A stretch of 37,939 nucleotides of DNA, from the NCBI GenBank assembly GCA_934643825.1, contig CAKUCW010000028.1, positions 1-37,939 on the forward strand. The letters are read 5' to 3'. A program made the position numbers and the translations under genes. The stretch comes from an uncultured Clostridia bacterium. GTDB lineage: Bacteria; Bacillota; Clostridia; Christensenellales; Aristaeellaceae. The notes under the pieces are model-generated. The model searched no databases. It was not told the origin of the DNA and saw nothing but the letters and a program-made list of their open reading frames with translations. Positions 1 through 8,039 of this stretch are shown in pieces; within the stretch, counting starts at the first letter, position 1; the number at the start of each line of letters is the position of its first letter.

Positions 1-492
1 TCTTCCAACGCTTCCGTTTGGCACATCGCCGGCGGCTACCTGATGAACGCTGCGGGCATCGAGCTGCAGATGGTTACCTATCAGGAAGGCGCTGCGACCG
101 CCGTTCAGAATGCTGCTTCCGGCTTCATTCAGGGCGTGACCGTTTCTCTGGGCGAGGCTCGCAACTTCATCGAGTCCGGCCACCTCATCTGCCTGGGCGT
201 CATGGACGATCAGCGCAACAGCCTGTTCCCGGATGTCCCGACCTGCAAGGAGCAGGGCTATGACATCACCTACGCGACCCAGCGTGGTCTGGCGGTGCCG
301 AAGGGCGTCGATCCTGCCATCAAGGAGCGCCTGCAGGCTGCCTGCGCGGCTGCGATTGAAGATCCGGATTTCGTGACCTTCATGAACAACGGCGGCTACA
401 CCATCGCTTACCAGAACGCTGAAGAGTACACCGCGTTCCTGGCTCAGAGCCTGACCGACGTCGGCGAGGCGATGGAGTCCCTGGGTCTGTAA
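1..492 (+). CDS. tctC: Tripartite tricarboxylate transporter substrate-binding protein, 3' part
   Basis: The frame is open from base 1, so the gene is cut by the window edge; 163 C-terminal residues remain, about half of the usual length of some 320. It should be the extracytoplasmic solute-binding protein (TctC/Bug family) that delivers a carboxylate to the TctA/TctB membrane complex. The remaining part shows the family's C-terminal lobe, with a segment reading LFPDVPTCKEQGYD followed by a GLAVPKGV stretch, a conserved pattern in this family. The two genes behind it are tctB and tctA, which fixes the assignment. The signal peptide and most ligand contacts lie outside the window, and the substrate cannot be told. 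Confidence 0.93.
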   Translation, partial: SSNASVWHIAGGYLMNAAGIELQMVTYQEGAATAVQNAASGFIQGVTVSLGEARNFIESGHLICLGVMDDQRNSLFPDVPTCKEQGYDITYATQRGLAVPKGVDPAIKERLQAACAAAIEDPDFVTFMNNGGYTIAYQNAEEYTAFLAQSLTDVGEAMESLGL

Positions 493-514
493 TCTGATCT
501 GAAAGATTTCCCTG

Positions 515-545
515 AAGTGGGCAGGCGACGTGCCTGCCCACTTTT
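515..545 (+). terminator. Hairpin between tctC and tctB
   Basis: A perfect 12-bp stem (515-526 with 532-543, loop of five bases) starts 22 bases after the tctC stop and ends in a short T run. It probably ends or pauses part of the transcripts, so that the binding protein is made in excess over the membrane subunits, or it protects the tctC mRNA 3' end. No new promoter is obvious before tctB. Confidence 0.7.
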
Positions 546-597
546 CGGTGAATCGCAGAAGATAAAGACATCTTAACGTAAAAAGGATGGAACCGAC

Positions 598-1125
598 ATG
601 AAGAAAACCAAGACGCAGGCGTTTGCCAACCTAATTGGCTCCCTGATCTTCATCGCGTTGGGCGCGTGGGCTCTGACTCAGACCTACTCCTTCCAAGAGG
701 TGAAGAACACCTACGTACAGGCGGCGGTCTTCCCGCAGATCATGTGCGTGGGTATGCTGATTTTTGCCATCATCCTGCTGATCCAGTCGATCATCAAGCT
801 GATGACCATGGATGAAAATGATCCGCTCGCCGAACCGGCTGCCAGCATCAATTTCATCAAGGACCGCGGCGTTCTGGCAGCTCTGTTTGTGATGCTGCTG
901 TGCGTGCTGTTCGTTGCGTTCTTTAAATCGCTGGGCTACATCATTTGCGGCGCGGTGCTCTGCTTTGTCATTATGGTGCTGATCGGCAAGCGCAACTGGC
1001 TGCAGATGGTTCTGGTTTCCATCCTCGTGCCGCTGGGCATGTGGCTGGTTTTCTACAAGGTGCTGACGGTCAACATCCCGATGGGACCGCTGCAGTTCCT
1101 GCGCAATTTGGTAGACATGATTTAA
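598..1125 (+). CDS. tctB: Tripartite tricarboxylate transporter, small membrane subunit
   Basis: The 175-residue protein has four hydrophobic stretches, at about residues 8-25, 41-65, 95-120 and 122-160, the layout and length of TctB. It is the small membrane partner of TctA in a secondary carboxylate transporter driven by an ion gradient and fed by TctC. The start follows an AAAAGGATGG ribosome site by nine bases. It sits 105 bases after tctC and 12 bases before tctA. TctB proteins are weakly conserved, so the call rests on size, topology and position. Confidence 0.88.
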   Translation: MKKTKTQAFANLIGSLIFIALGAWALTQTYSFQEVKNTYVQAAVFPQIMCVGMLIFAIILLIQSIIKLMTMDENDPLAEPAASINFIKDRGVLAALFVMLLCVLFVAFFKSLGYIICGAVLCFVIMVLIGKRNWLQMVLVSILVPLGMWLVFYKVLTVNIPMGPLQFLRNLVDMI

Positions 1126-1137
1126 GGAGGCGCACGT

Positions 1138-2670
1138 ATGAATTGGAGTTTACTTGCTAGCAGCTACGGCGCCGTCTTTGGCAATGTCCAGGTTCTCCTG
1201 ATGACCTTCCTCGGCGCATTGGGCGGCGTTCTTCTTGGTGCCATCCCGGGCATGACCGCGACGATGGGCGTGGCTCTGCTGATTCCCTTCTCCTTCGGTA
1301 TGGATCTGATTCCCTCCATCGGTCTGCTACTGGGTATCTACTGCGGCGGCATGTACGGCGGTTCGATTTCCGCGATCCTGATTCACGCACCGGGCACCCC
1401 TGCCGCGGCGGCTACGCTGCTGGACGGCTACCCGATGTGCCAGAAGGGTCAGGCGGGCAAGGCGCTTTCCGTCGCCATGTTCGCTTCCTTCGTCGGCGGC
1501 GTCATCGGCGCCCTGATCATGACCTTCCTCTCCCCGATCATTGCGGATATGGCAATGAACTTCGGCCCGGGCGAAATGTTCATGCTGGCGGTCTTCGGTC
1601 TGTCCGTAATCGTCGCCATCTCCGGCAAGTCCATCGCCAAGGGTCTTGTGAGCGCGTTCTTCGGCATGCTGCTCTGCACGGTCGGTCTTGACCCGACCAA
1701 CGGCATCCCGCGCTTCATCACCTATAAGCAGACGGGTCTGCTGGAAGGCTTCCAGTTCATCCCGACGCTGATCGGTCTGTTCGCGGTTGCTGAGGTCATC
1801 GCGGGCGTTGAGCGCATCATCCGTGGTGAAGAGAAGCAGGAAAGCTCTCACGAAAAGATCACCAACGTTCTGCCGGATTGGCAGACCATCAAGCAGATTT
1901 GGCCGAACATCCTCTCCGGCGGCATCATCGGCACCTTCATCGGTGCGATTCCGGGCGCCGGCGGCGACATCGCGGTGTTCGTTTCCTACGGCTTCAACAA
2001 GAGCCTGAGCAAGCATCCGGAGCTTTGGGGCACGGGCATCCCGAACGGCGTCGCCTCCACCGAGTCCGCGAACAACGGCTGCTCCGGCGGCGCTATGATT
2101 CCGCTGCTGTCCCTCGGTGTTCCGGGTGACTCCGTCACCGCCATCCTGCTGGGTGCCTTCATCATGAAGGGCATTCAGCCGGGCCCGATGATGTACATCA
2201 GCGAGCTGCCGACCGTCTACAAGGTCTTCGCCGCTCTGATGCTGGCGAACCTGGCGATGCTGGTTGTCGGCTGCCTGGGCGTCCGCTTCTTCGCGAAGAT
2301 CGTTTCCGTCGAGAAGAAGATGCTCTACCCGATCATTCTGGTCATCTCCCTGCTGGGCGCGTTCTCCATCAACAAGAACGTGTTCGACGTGGGCGTGTGC
2401 GTGGTCTTCGGCATCATCGGCTGGCTGATGAACAAGTATGAGTTCCCGCTCAGCCCGATCCTGCTGGCGCTCATCCTTGGACCGATGTGCGAAAAGAACT
2501 TCGTGCGCTACATGAACATCCAGCGTGGCAACTTCTTCGCGATCTTCACTTCTCCGATCGCGATGGTGTTCCTGGTTGTCGCTGTGGCGACGATCCTCTT
2601 CTCCATCTACAACCAGAGCAAGATCAACAAGCGCGAGGCTGCTCACAAAGCGGCTCAGAAGGCTCAGTAA
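1138..2670 (+). CDS. tctA: Tripartite tricarboxylate transporter, large membrane subunit
   Basis: This 510-residue, highly hydrophobic protein has the usual TctA length. It forms the transport channel of the system at the cytoplasmic membrane. Two copies of a GAIPG motif, at about residues 34 and 269, reflect the inverted internal duplication of the family; the second is followed by GAGGDIAVF. A Gly/Ala-rich segment around residues 62-90 (GIYCGGMYGGSISAIL) and the APGTPAAAATLLDGYP stretch are family hallmarks. An AAGGAGG site lies seven bases before the ATG. A basic tail (KINKREAAHKAAQKAQ) ends the protein. The operon ends with the hairpin at 2762. Confidence 0.96.
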   Translation: MNWSLLASSYGAVFGNVQVLLMTFLGALGGVLLGAIPGMTATMGVALLIPFSFGMDLIPSIGLLLGIYCGGMYGGSISAILIHAPGTPAAAATLLDGYPMCQKGQAGKALSVAMFASFVGGVIGALIMTFLSPIIADMAMNFGPGEMFMLAVFGLSVIVAISGKSIAKGLVSAFFGMLLCTVGLDPTNGIPRFITYKQTGLLEGFQFIPTLIGLFAVAEVIAGVERIIRGEEKQESSHEKITNVLPDWQTIKQIWPNILSGGIIGTFIGAIPGAGGDIAVFVSYGFNKSLSKHPELWGTGIPNGVASTESANNGCSGGAMIPLLSLGVPGDSVTAILLGAFIMKGIQPGPMMYISELPTVYKVFAALMLANLAMLVVGCLGVRFFAKIVSVEKKMLYPIILVISLLGAFSINKNVFDVGVCVVFGIIGWLMNKYEFPLSPILLALILGPMCEKNFVRYMNIQRGNFFAIFTSPIAMVFLVVAVATILFSIYNQSKINKREAAHKAAQKAQ

Positions 2671-2694
2671 TCTTCGTTCTGACCTGCCCCCCGC

Positions 2695-2728
2695 CGCGTG
2701 AGCGAAAGATCAACGCTTTTCTCACGCG
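2695..2728 (+). repeat. Inverted repeat after tctA
   Basis: CGCGTGAG (2695-2702) is repeated inverted as CTCACGCG (2721-2728), giving an 8-bp stem just after the tctA stop. No long T run follows. It may stabilise the mRNA end or assist the terminator downstream. Confidence 0.45.
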
Positions 2729-2743
2729 AACGGTTTTGTGCAG

Positions 2744-2757
2744 TGTTTCATGAAACA
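2744..2757. repeat. 14-bp perfect palindrome
   Basis: TGTTTCATGAAACA is fully self-complementary and lies between the inverted repeat and the terminator. It could be a protein-binding site, but no promoter is visible next to it. Confidence 0.3.
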
Positions 2758-2761
2758 AAGA

Positions 2762-2813
2762 CCCCGGCTGTGCGGCAATCCTTCGGGACTGCGGCATAGC
2801 CGGGGTTTTGTTT
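2762..2813. terminator. Bidirectional terminator between tctA and ugd
   Basis: CCCCGGCT at 2762 pairs with AGCCGGGG ending at 2805. Further pairing leads to a TTCG tetraloop. TTTTGTTT follows on the plus strand, and on the minus strand the stem is followed by TCTTTGTTT. It separates the converging tctA and UDP-glucose dehydrogenase genes. Confidence 0.85.
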
Positions 2814-2915
2814 ATGCGCTTTTGCGTGCCAATCCGTGAAAACTGTTTTATACCGCTTCCAAATAGAACCGATCGTCAGGATTCGCTCCTCGGCGGTTGC
2901 TGATGGGCAGCCGAA

Positions 2916-4154
2916 TCAATCCCTGCGGAACAGATCACGCGTGTAAACCTTCTCCTGCACGTCATCCAGACAGCTGTCATATCGGTTGGCAAGGATGGCT
3001 TGACTGCGCTTTTTAAACGTTTCAAGATCATTGACAACCTCGCTGCCAAAGAACGTCGCGCCGTTTTCCAGCGTCGGCTCGTAGATGATGACCGTCGCGC
3101 CCTTTGCCTTGATGCGCTTCATGACGCCCTGAATGGACGACTGGCGGAAGTTATCCGAATTGGATTTCATCGTCAGGCGGTAAACACCGATGACACACGG
3201 TTTTTCAGCCTTCGCGTCATACTCGTTGTCCTCGTCATAGCTGTAATATCCCGCCTTTTGAAGAACGCGGTCGGCAATGAAATCCTTGCGCGTGCGGTTG
3301 GATTCCACGATGGCTTCGATCAGATTCTCCGGAACATCCGCATAATTGGCGAGAAGCTGCTTGGTGTCCTTGGGCAGGCAGTAGCCGCCATAGCCGAAGG
3401 ACGGGTTGTTGTAATGGCTGCCGATGCGCGGGTCAAGGCAGACGCCCTCGATGATCTGCCGCGTGTTCAAGCCCTTCATTTCGGCGTATGTATCCAGCTC
3501 ATTGAAGTAGGACACGCGCAGAGCGAGGTATGTGTTGGCGAACAGCTTGACCGCCTCCGCCTCCGTGAAGCCCATGATCAGCGTGTCGATGTTCTCCTTG
3601 ATCGCGCCCTCTTGCAGCAAGGCGGCAAATACATTCGCCGCCTTGACCAGACGGGCATTCTCCACATCCGTACCCACAATGATGCGGCTCGGATAGAGAT
3701 TATCATACAGCGCTTTGGATTCCCGCAGGAATTCCGGGCTGAAAATGATGTTGTCGCAATGATACTTTTCGCGAACAGAAGCCGTAAAGCCCACCGGAAT
3801 CGTGGACTTGATGACCATGATGGCATCCGGATTATATTGAATGACCAGCTTGATGACCGCTTCAACCGCCGAGGTATCAAAGAAGTTCTTCTTGCTGTCG
3901 TAATTGGTCGGCGCTGCAATGACGACAAAGTCCGCGTCCTTGTACGCCGCTTCCGCGTCCAGCGTCGCCGTCAGATTCAGCTGCTTTTCGGCGAGGTATT
4001 GCTCGATATAGTCATCCTGAATCGGCGATTTTTTCCGGTTGATGAGTTCGACCTTCTCCGGAATGATATCCACCGCCATGACCTCATGATGCTGCGCCAG
4101 CAGCGTGGCAATGGATAAACCGACATAGCCGGTGCCTGCGACTGCGATTTTCAT
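2916..4154 (-). CDS. ugd: UDP-glucose 6-dehydrogenase
   Basis: This enzyme oxidises UDP-glucose twice with NAD+ to UDP-glucuronate, a precursor for capsule, teichuronic acid or other acidic glycans. The 412-residue protein opens with a Rossmann motif (AGTGYVGL, residues 6-13). It carries STIPVG near 117-122, SPEFLRES at 139-146 and the catalytic segment GYGGYCLPKDTKQL with the nucleophile Cys259 and Asp263. Length and motifs fit the short bacterial Ugd type. A GGGAG ribosome site precedes the ATG. No glycan genes are adjacent, so the acceptor polymer is unknown. UDP-ManNAc dehydrogenases are related, but the motif pattern favours UDP-glucose. Confidence 0.93.
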   Translation of the reverse strand: MKIAVAGTGYVGLSIATLLAQHHEVMAVDIIPEKVELINRKKSPIQDDYIEQYLAEKQLNLTATLDAEAAYKDADFVVIAAPTNYDSKKNFFDTSAVEAVIKLVIQYNPDAIMVIKSTIPVGFTASVREKYHCDNIIFSPEFLRESKALYDNLYPSRIIVGTDVENARLVKAANVFAALLQEGAIKENIDTLIMGFTEAEAVKLFANTYLALRVSYFNELDTYAEMKGLNTRQIIEGVCLDPRIGSHYNNPSFGYGGYCLPKDTKQLLANYADVPENLIEAIVESNRTRKDFIADRVLQKAGYYSYDEDNEYDAKAEKPCVIGVYRLTMKSNSDNFRQSSIQGVMKRIKAKGATVIIYEPTLENGATFFGSEVVNDLETFKKRSQAILANRYDSCLDDVQEKVYTRDLFRRD

Positions 4155-4325
4155 ATGCTCATTCTCCCTATTCTCCCTGCGCTTTCTTTTCGCCGCGAAG
4201 CAGCAAGCACATTCAGCAGCGTTCAGGGATGTGTTTTATCCCCGTTTGGCTTTGCGCAGTTTCAAGAAATGCTCTCACTGTCAAACAACATTAGTTTAAC
4301 ACACTTTCGGTTTTTTCGCAATTAT

Positions 4326-4358
4326 GACAAAACCAGCCCGCCAAATTCAGCGAGCCGG
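4326..4358 (-). terminator. Terminator of the membrane-anchored protein gene
   Basis: Read on the minus strand, a 10-bp stem (4349-4358 with 4333-4342, three G-T pairs, six-base loop) is followed by TTTTGTC. It lies 29 bases after the stop of the gene at 4387-4962. Confidence 0.75.
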
Positions 4359-4386
4359 TTTGTCTTATGGATTCAGGTTTTAAAGC

Positions 4387-4962
4387 TTACTTTTTCACGA
4401 CGGCGATGGCGTTCATCTGCGCCGGCAGGGACATCGTGGCGATGCCGGTCGTATAGAAGACCGCGCTGTCGCCAACCTTCAGCTCCACGCCCTCCGGAAG
4501 CGAAAGAATGACCTGCTCCATCACGTCCGTGCGATCAATCAGCACGCGCCCGTCTTCCAGAATCTCCGCAACCTTGCCCTCCAGCACACACACGTCAACG
4601 GCAAGCGCGGTAACCTGCGGCGGAATCGAACGGGTCATCTTTCCATCATAAATCACCTGCGCATACTCTCCGACCGCAAGCTCATCCGGGAGCTTTCCGC
4701 CGAACACCGTGTCATCGAACAGGTTCACCTGAACCGTGCCCTGCTCGGTTCCCTCGAGGATGATGTAGTCATCGGCGATTTCGGTAATCTGCCCGGTCAG
4801 GTAATAGACCTCGTTCTCATCGACAACCTCGGCGTCATCCTGTCCGTTCGCGGGCTGCGTAGTCACCATATCCTCGTTCTTCTTGTCGCAGGCAGCCTTG
4901 ATGCCGAATCCCGCGCCCAGCAAAATCACAATCACCGCAACAACCAGCAAAATCTTCTTCAT
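4387..4962 (-). CDS. Membrane-anchored extracytoplasmic protein with two repeated domains
   Basis: The 191-residue protein begins with a short basic end and one hydrophobic segment (residues 3-22), then an acidic linker, so the rest should lie outside the membrane. A Cys follows at the end of the segment (GIKAAC), but the residue three before it is Lys, so it is a poor lipobox. The body holds two similar units of about 65 residues, near 53-121 and 124-191. Both begin with a G-(K/Q)-(I/V)-x-E-I strand and end with an S-(I/L)-P-x-Q-(V/M)-x-A-x-AV motif. This resembles small beta-barrel (DUF3221/OB-like) lipoproteins of Firmicutes. The function is unknown. AAGGAGG precedes the ATG. Confidence 0.8.
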   Translation of the reverse strand: MKKILLVVAVIVILLGAGFGIKAACDKKNEDMVTTQPANGQDDAEVVDENEVYYLTGQITEIADDYIILEGTEQGTVQVNLFDDTVFGGKLPDELAVGEYAQVIYDGKMTRSIPPQVTALAVDVCVLEGKVAEILEDGRVLIDRTDVMEQVILSLPEGVELKVGDSAVFYTTGIATMSLPAQMNAIAVVKK

Positions 4963-5036
4963 AATTTGTATCCTCCTTGATCATTCTCAGCTTAATGCGC
5001 CGAGGGTATTTCTTTTTTCGAACCTCTCTGTTCGAT

Positions 5037-5064
5037 ACTATATAGACGGATGCACGTCTGAAAA
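5037..5064 (-). promoter_or_regulatory. Possible promoter with inverted repeat in the spacer
   Basis: On the minus strand TTTTCA (5064-5059), a 16-base spacer and TATAGT (5042-5037) precede the gene at 4962. Nearly the whole spacer is the inverted repeat AGACG-N6-CGTCT (5044-5059), a position where a bound repressor would block polymerase. The -35 match is weak. Confidence 0.4.
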
Positions 5065-5076
5065 GGTTCCCGCTTT

Positions 5077-5787
5077 TTAAAAACTTTTTTCAGAATTTCT
5101 TCCAACTCCCAGAATACCCACCGTTTGCGAGGCAAGCGCAAACGTCCGCCCGTTCCATGCCAGCGTGTTGATAAAATCGCCCAAGGCATCCGCATGATAC
5201 AGCCCGCTGATGCGCTGCCACGCGACAAGCTCCAACAGCCCATCCCGATTGATGTCCGCCGGATACAGCAGGCTGATGGGATCGACAAAGCCCTCCTGTG
5301 GCTGCCTGAGCGTGCCGTCCTCGCGGTAGATTCGCCCCAACTCGGCGGCGTCCTTTCCCGCAAGGTCGATATAGTAGTTCATGCCCGTGTTTTCGCTCTG
5401 CGCCCGCACGGCATATTGATCCAGATATGTGACGGTATAGCGCATCTCCTGCGCAAACTTCTCGCTGTCAAACAGCGTCCGATACGCGCCGCCCGTGAAG
5501 CCCACCACGGTATACAGCCCAATCGCCCCGCTTGATCCCGTGTCCATCGCAATCAGCGCATCGACACGGTTTCTGTCCGTCATGCTTCCCAGAAGGATCT
5601 GCGGCTCATAGCCCTCATTGAGCGCCAAAGCGACGTGAGCCGACTTTCCGCTCCGTCCGTCGATGATTTCCAATTCGATCTTCTGCCAATACGCCGTTCC
5701 ATCCCGCTGTTCTCCGGTCAGCAAAACCGTTTCCGGCGTGCCGTCTCCGGTCATATCCCCTTGAGCCATGGCAATTCGTTTCCGCAT
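5077..5787 (-). CDS. FG-GAP/VCBS-like repeat protein, function unknown
   Basis: The 236-residue protein has no signal peptide or membrane segment with the chosen start (MRKRIAMAQGD), which follows a GGGAAGGGGGAGC ribosome site; a longer frame upstream lacks one. Two aspartate-rich loops, DMTGDGTPE near the N-terminus and DINRDGLLE near residue 190, follow the D-x-[DN]-x-D-G pattern of FG-GAP/VCBS beta-propeller blades, which often bind calcium. The protein probably folds as a small beta-propeller. It lies between the pseudo-sortase gene and the two-domain anchored protein, all on the minus strand. I do not recognise a characterised relative. Cytoplasmic or spore-associated roles are both possible. 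Confidence 0.75.
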   Translation of the reverse strand: MRKRIAMAQGDMTGDGTPETVLLTGEQRDGTAYWQKIELEIIDGRSGKSAHVALALNEGYEPQILLGSMTDRNRVDALIAMDTGSSGAIGLYTVVGFTGGAYRTLFDSEKFAQEMRYTVTYLDQYAVRAQSENTGMNYYIDLAGKDAAELGRIYREDGTLRQPQEGFVDPISLLYPADINRDGLLELVAWQRISGLYHADALGDFINTLAWNGRTFALASQTVGILGVGRNSEKSF

Positions 5788-5952
5788 GCATCGCTCCCCC
5801 TTCCCGGGAATCCTATGTGACCGGAAACGGCGATATGAAAGCGGCTCGAGACAAAAGAAATGCGGCTCGATGTGAGTCGCATCTCGTTGGCTTCGCTTCA
5901 AAGAATACGTTCGGGCTTTCCTTCGCGCATGGAGAAAGCCGCCGTGCGTTTA

Positions 5953-7644
5953 TTACTTCTTTGCCGGGTTTTCGAAAATATAGAATGTGTAGAGCAGCAG
6001 ATGATCCATCTCCGCGATATCGGCACGCAGCAGCCCCGGCTGAAGCTGAGTCAGCAGTTTTCGCTTATCCGTCTTGCTGTAATCGTCCTTGAGATAGGGA
6101 TCCAGAATATACAGATAGGTATCATCCGCATGCGCCAGCGTCAGAAAATGACCGCCGCCGGTGAACAGGCTGTCCGAACCGCCCGTGGACGCGACAACCA
6201 TCGCGCCGCGCCTGAGCGCCTCGATGGCTTCCTCGCCGCTCTTGCTGACTGTCAGCTCAAGCCCGTAGACCTCCGTCAGACGCTTCACAAACGTCACGCT
6301 CGTGCCGGGGTATTCCGAACGGGATTTCTCATTCCAGCGGTTGTTGCCCGTCGCAAAATTCGCCATCACAATCGGCAGATAGCGTTTGAATTCCCAACCC
6401 GTCGTGAGCTGATACTGCTCATGCGTCCTGTCGCAGTAATACTGATTGACCGAGCATCGGCAGAACGTGAACCCCTGCTCCGAGCGGGCATACGCCGAAA
6501 TCGCGTTCAGGTTTTCCTCCGGCACGAGGTTTGCAATCGCCATCGCCACGCTCGTCGGGCAGCATCCTCCCTGTCCGAACGGACGATACGCGGTCGTTCC
6601 CCTCGGCTCATAGACCATCTTCGCCCAAACCGGGTCATTCTGCGCATAATACTGCATCATGCCGCGCCCCGGCACCTCGATCATGCGGCTCGTGCCCTCC
6701 AGCGAATCCAGCTGCATTTTCGTGACGGAAGCGCTTTGCTCGGTCGTGTATTCGATCGGGCGCATGCGGGCAAAGACGACAAATCGCTCGTCACGCTCGC
6801 ATGTACACAGCGCCAGCAGCTGTTCGCCCCACTGCGGCACGATTCCGGTATGCAGCGACGTTTTTTCCAGAACGCTGTCGATGAATTCATCATATTCGCT
6901 TTGCCCGGCAAATTGCTTGCTGCTCCACGTCTGCGCCGCTTTGCCGGATTCCCGAACGCAGGCAAAGATCTCAAGCTCATAATCCCCATCCGGCGTGATG
7001 AGCAGCATGGTCGGGTGTTCCTGCCAATAGTCATACTCCACATAGTTCGGCAGGTTTGCAAACATCGCGCCCTTTTTTTCGCTGGTTCCATAGAGATAGG
7101 TACACTCATCGGTAAACAGCGGCGAATTATCGCAATCCGCGAAGATCGTACCGGTGTTGTTGCGGGCACCGGTATAAAAATGCGTCAGATAATACTCATT
7201 GTTGTCGTGCTGCACGATGGGAAAGCTGAATTCCGTTCCCGCCTGAAAAATCCACGCGACGATTTCCTTATTCATCTCATGCAGCTCGTCAAAATCCACG
7301 CTGCACCGAACTTCGCGCCGAACGGTCAGATCATCCGCCTCGGACGGAGTCGCCGTCTGCTCGTCTGTCGTCTTCTGCGAGGGCGTCTGTGCGTGCTTGG
7401 TGCCTTCGCCCAGCGCGGCGCGGCGTGCTTTTGCAGCAAGCTTTTGCGCATCAGTCCGGCGTTTCGGCGCACTTTTTGCGGTTCCGTTTGATTGATTTTC
7501 TGCTTTCTGCGCGATGAGCATTTGCAGCTCTTCCGCTTTCGATTCGCGAACCTCGACCAAGAACATACCCGTTATCGCCAAACAAAGCATGAGCGCGGCG
7601 GCAAAAAACCGCTTCATGCCGCTGAACGTTTTTTTCTGTTTCAT
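5953..7644 (-). CDS. Degenerate class B sortase domain fused to a C39-like cysteine peptidase domain
   Basis: This 563-residue protein has an N-terminal membrane anchor or signal (11-31), a basic low-complexity linker (40-105), a class B sortase domain (about 115-298) and a C39/papain-like domain (about 328-560). The sortase part shows the SrtB pattern AWIFQAGTEFSFPIVQ, NEYYL, then YLYGTSEKKGAMFANL, where active enzymes have YGH; His is replaced by Thr187. The Cys282 (LCTCE) and Arg287 (RFVV) positions remain. The second domain has GGCCPTS with Cys361, GGGHF with His499 and LDP with Asp515, the expected triad order. It therefore looks like a pseudo-sortase carrying a potentially active peptidase at the cell surface. 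The start follows AAGGATGG; upstream Met codons do not. Confidence 0.85.
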   Translation of the reverse strand: MKQKKTFSGMKRFFAAALMLCLAITGMFLVEVRESKAEELQMLIAQKAENQSNGTAKSAPKRRTDAQKLAAKARRAALGEGTKHAQTPSQKTTDEQTATPSEADDLTVRREVRCSVDFDELHEMNKEIVAWIFQAGTEFSFPIVQHDNNEYYLTHFYTGARNNTGTIFADCDNSPLFTDECTYLYGTSEKKGAMFANLPNYVEYDYWQEHPTMLLITPDGDYELEIFACVRESGKAAQTWSSKQFAGQSEYDEFIDSVLEKTSLHTGIVPQWGEQLLALCTCERDERFVVFARMRPIEYTTEQSASVTKMQLDSLEGTSRMIEVPGRGMMQYYAQNDPVWAKMVYEPRGTTAYRPFGQGGCCPTSVAMAIANLVPEENLNAISAYARSEQGFTFCRCSVNQYYCDRTHEQYQLTTGWEFKRYLPIVMANFATGNNRWNEKSRSEYPGTSVTFVKRLTEVYGLELTVSKSGEEAIEALRRGAMVVASTGGSDSLFTGGGHFLTLAHADDTYLYILDPYLKDDYSKTDKRKLLTQLQPGLLRADIAEMDHLLLYTFYIFENPAKK

Positions 7645-7676
7645 TTTCTTACCATCCTTGTTCAACATGCCCGTCC

Positions 7677-7706
7677 ATTGTACAACACATATTCCCTGTT
7701 TTGCAA
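7677..7706 (-). promoter_or_regulatory. Promoter of the sortase/C39 gene
   Basis: On the minus strand TTGCAA (7706-7701), an 18-base spacer and TACAAT (7682-7677) stand 33 bases before the start codon. Both boxes are good sigma-A matches. The 95-bp repeat array begins eight bases upstream. Confidence 0.6.
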
Positions 7707-7713
7707 GACAAAA

Positions 7714-7975
7714 GCGGGATGATCCCGCCTTCTCTTCCGCCGAAACTCGCAAAACTTCGTCCCTTTTGCACACGCGGGCATTCTTCTGCAATCCCCTAAC
7801 CAAGCAAAACGGGATGATCCCGCCTTCTCTTCCGCCGAAACTCGCAAAACTTCATTCCTTTTGCGCACGCGGGCATTCTTGGGCATCCCTCCTACCCGGC
7901 AAAGCGGGATGATCCCGCCTTCACTTCCGCCAAACTTCGCATAACTTCATCCCTTTTGCGCACGCGGGCATTCCT
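7714..7975. repeat. 95-bp tandem repeat, three copies
   Basis: Copies start at 7714, 7809 and 7904, exactly 95 bases apart. Each opens with a palindrome of the type GCGGGATGATCCCGC, then TTCxCTTCCGCC, and near base 60 has CACGCGGGC, which could also pair with the opening palindrome. The array fills the gap between the SPOCS gene terminator and the promoter of the sortase/C39 gene. The same unit appears at 17397 and 28707. Confidence 0.9.
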
Positions 7976-7991
7976 GAACAGTTCCACACCC

Positions 7992-8028
7992 AAACAAAAA
8001 GCTGTCAGCTCGAATTCAGCCGACAGCT
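7992..8028 (-). terminator. Terminator of the SPOCS-domain gene
   Basis: On the minus strand AGCTGTC (8028-8022) pairs with GACAGCT (8006-8000), with further inner pairing, followed by TTTTTGTTTG. It lies 12 bases after the stop. Confidence 0.85.
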
Positions 8029-8039
8029 CTGCCCTCATC

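Noticed and set aside
7662..7886. Open frame repeating a KNARVRKRxEVLRVSAEEKAGSSRF-like peptide
   Set aside because: It is a reading of the 95-bp repeats; 95 is not a multiple of three, the peptide is not kept in frame, and no RBS is present.
7714..7975. CRISPR array
   Set aside because: The whole 95-base unit is repeated without unique spacers, and no cas gene is present.
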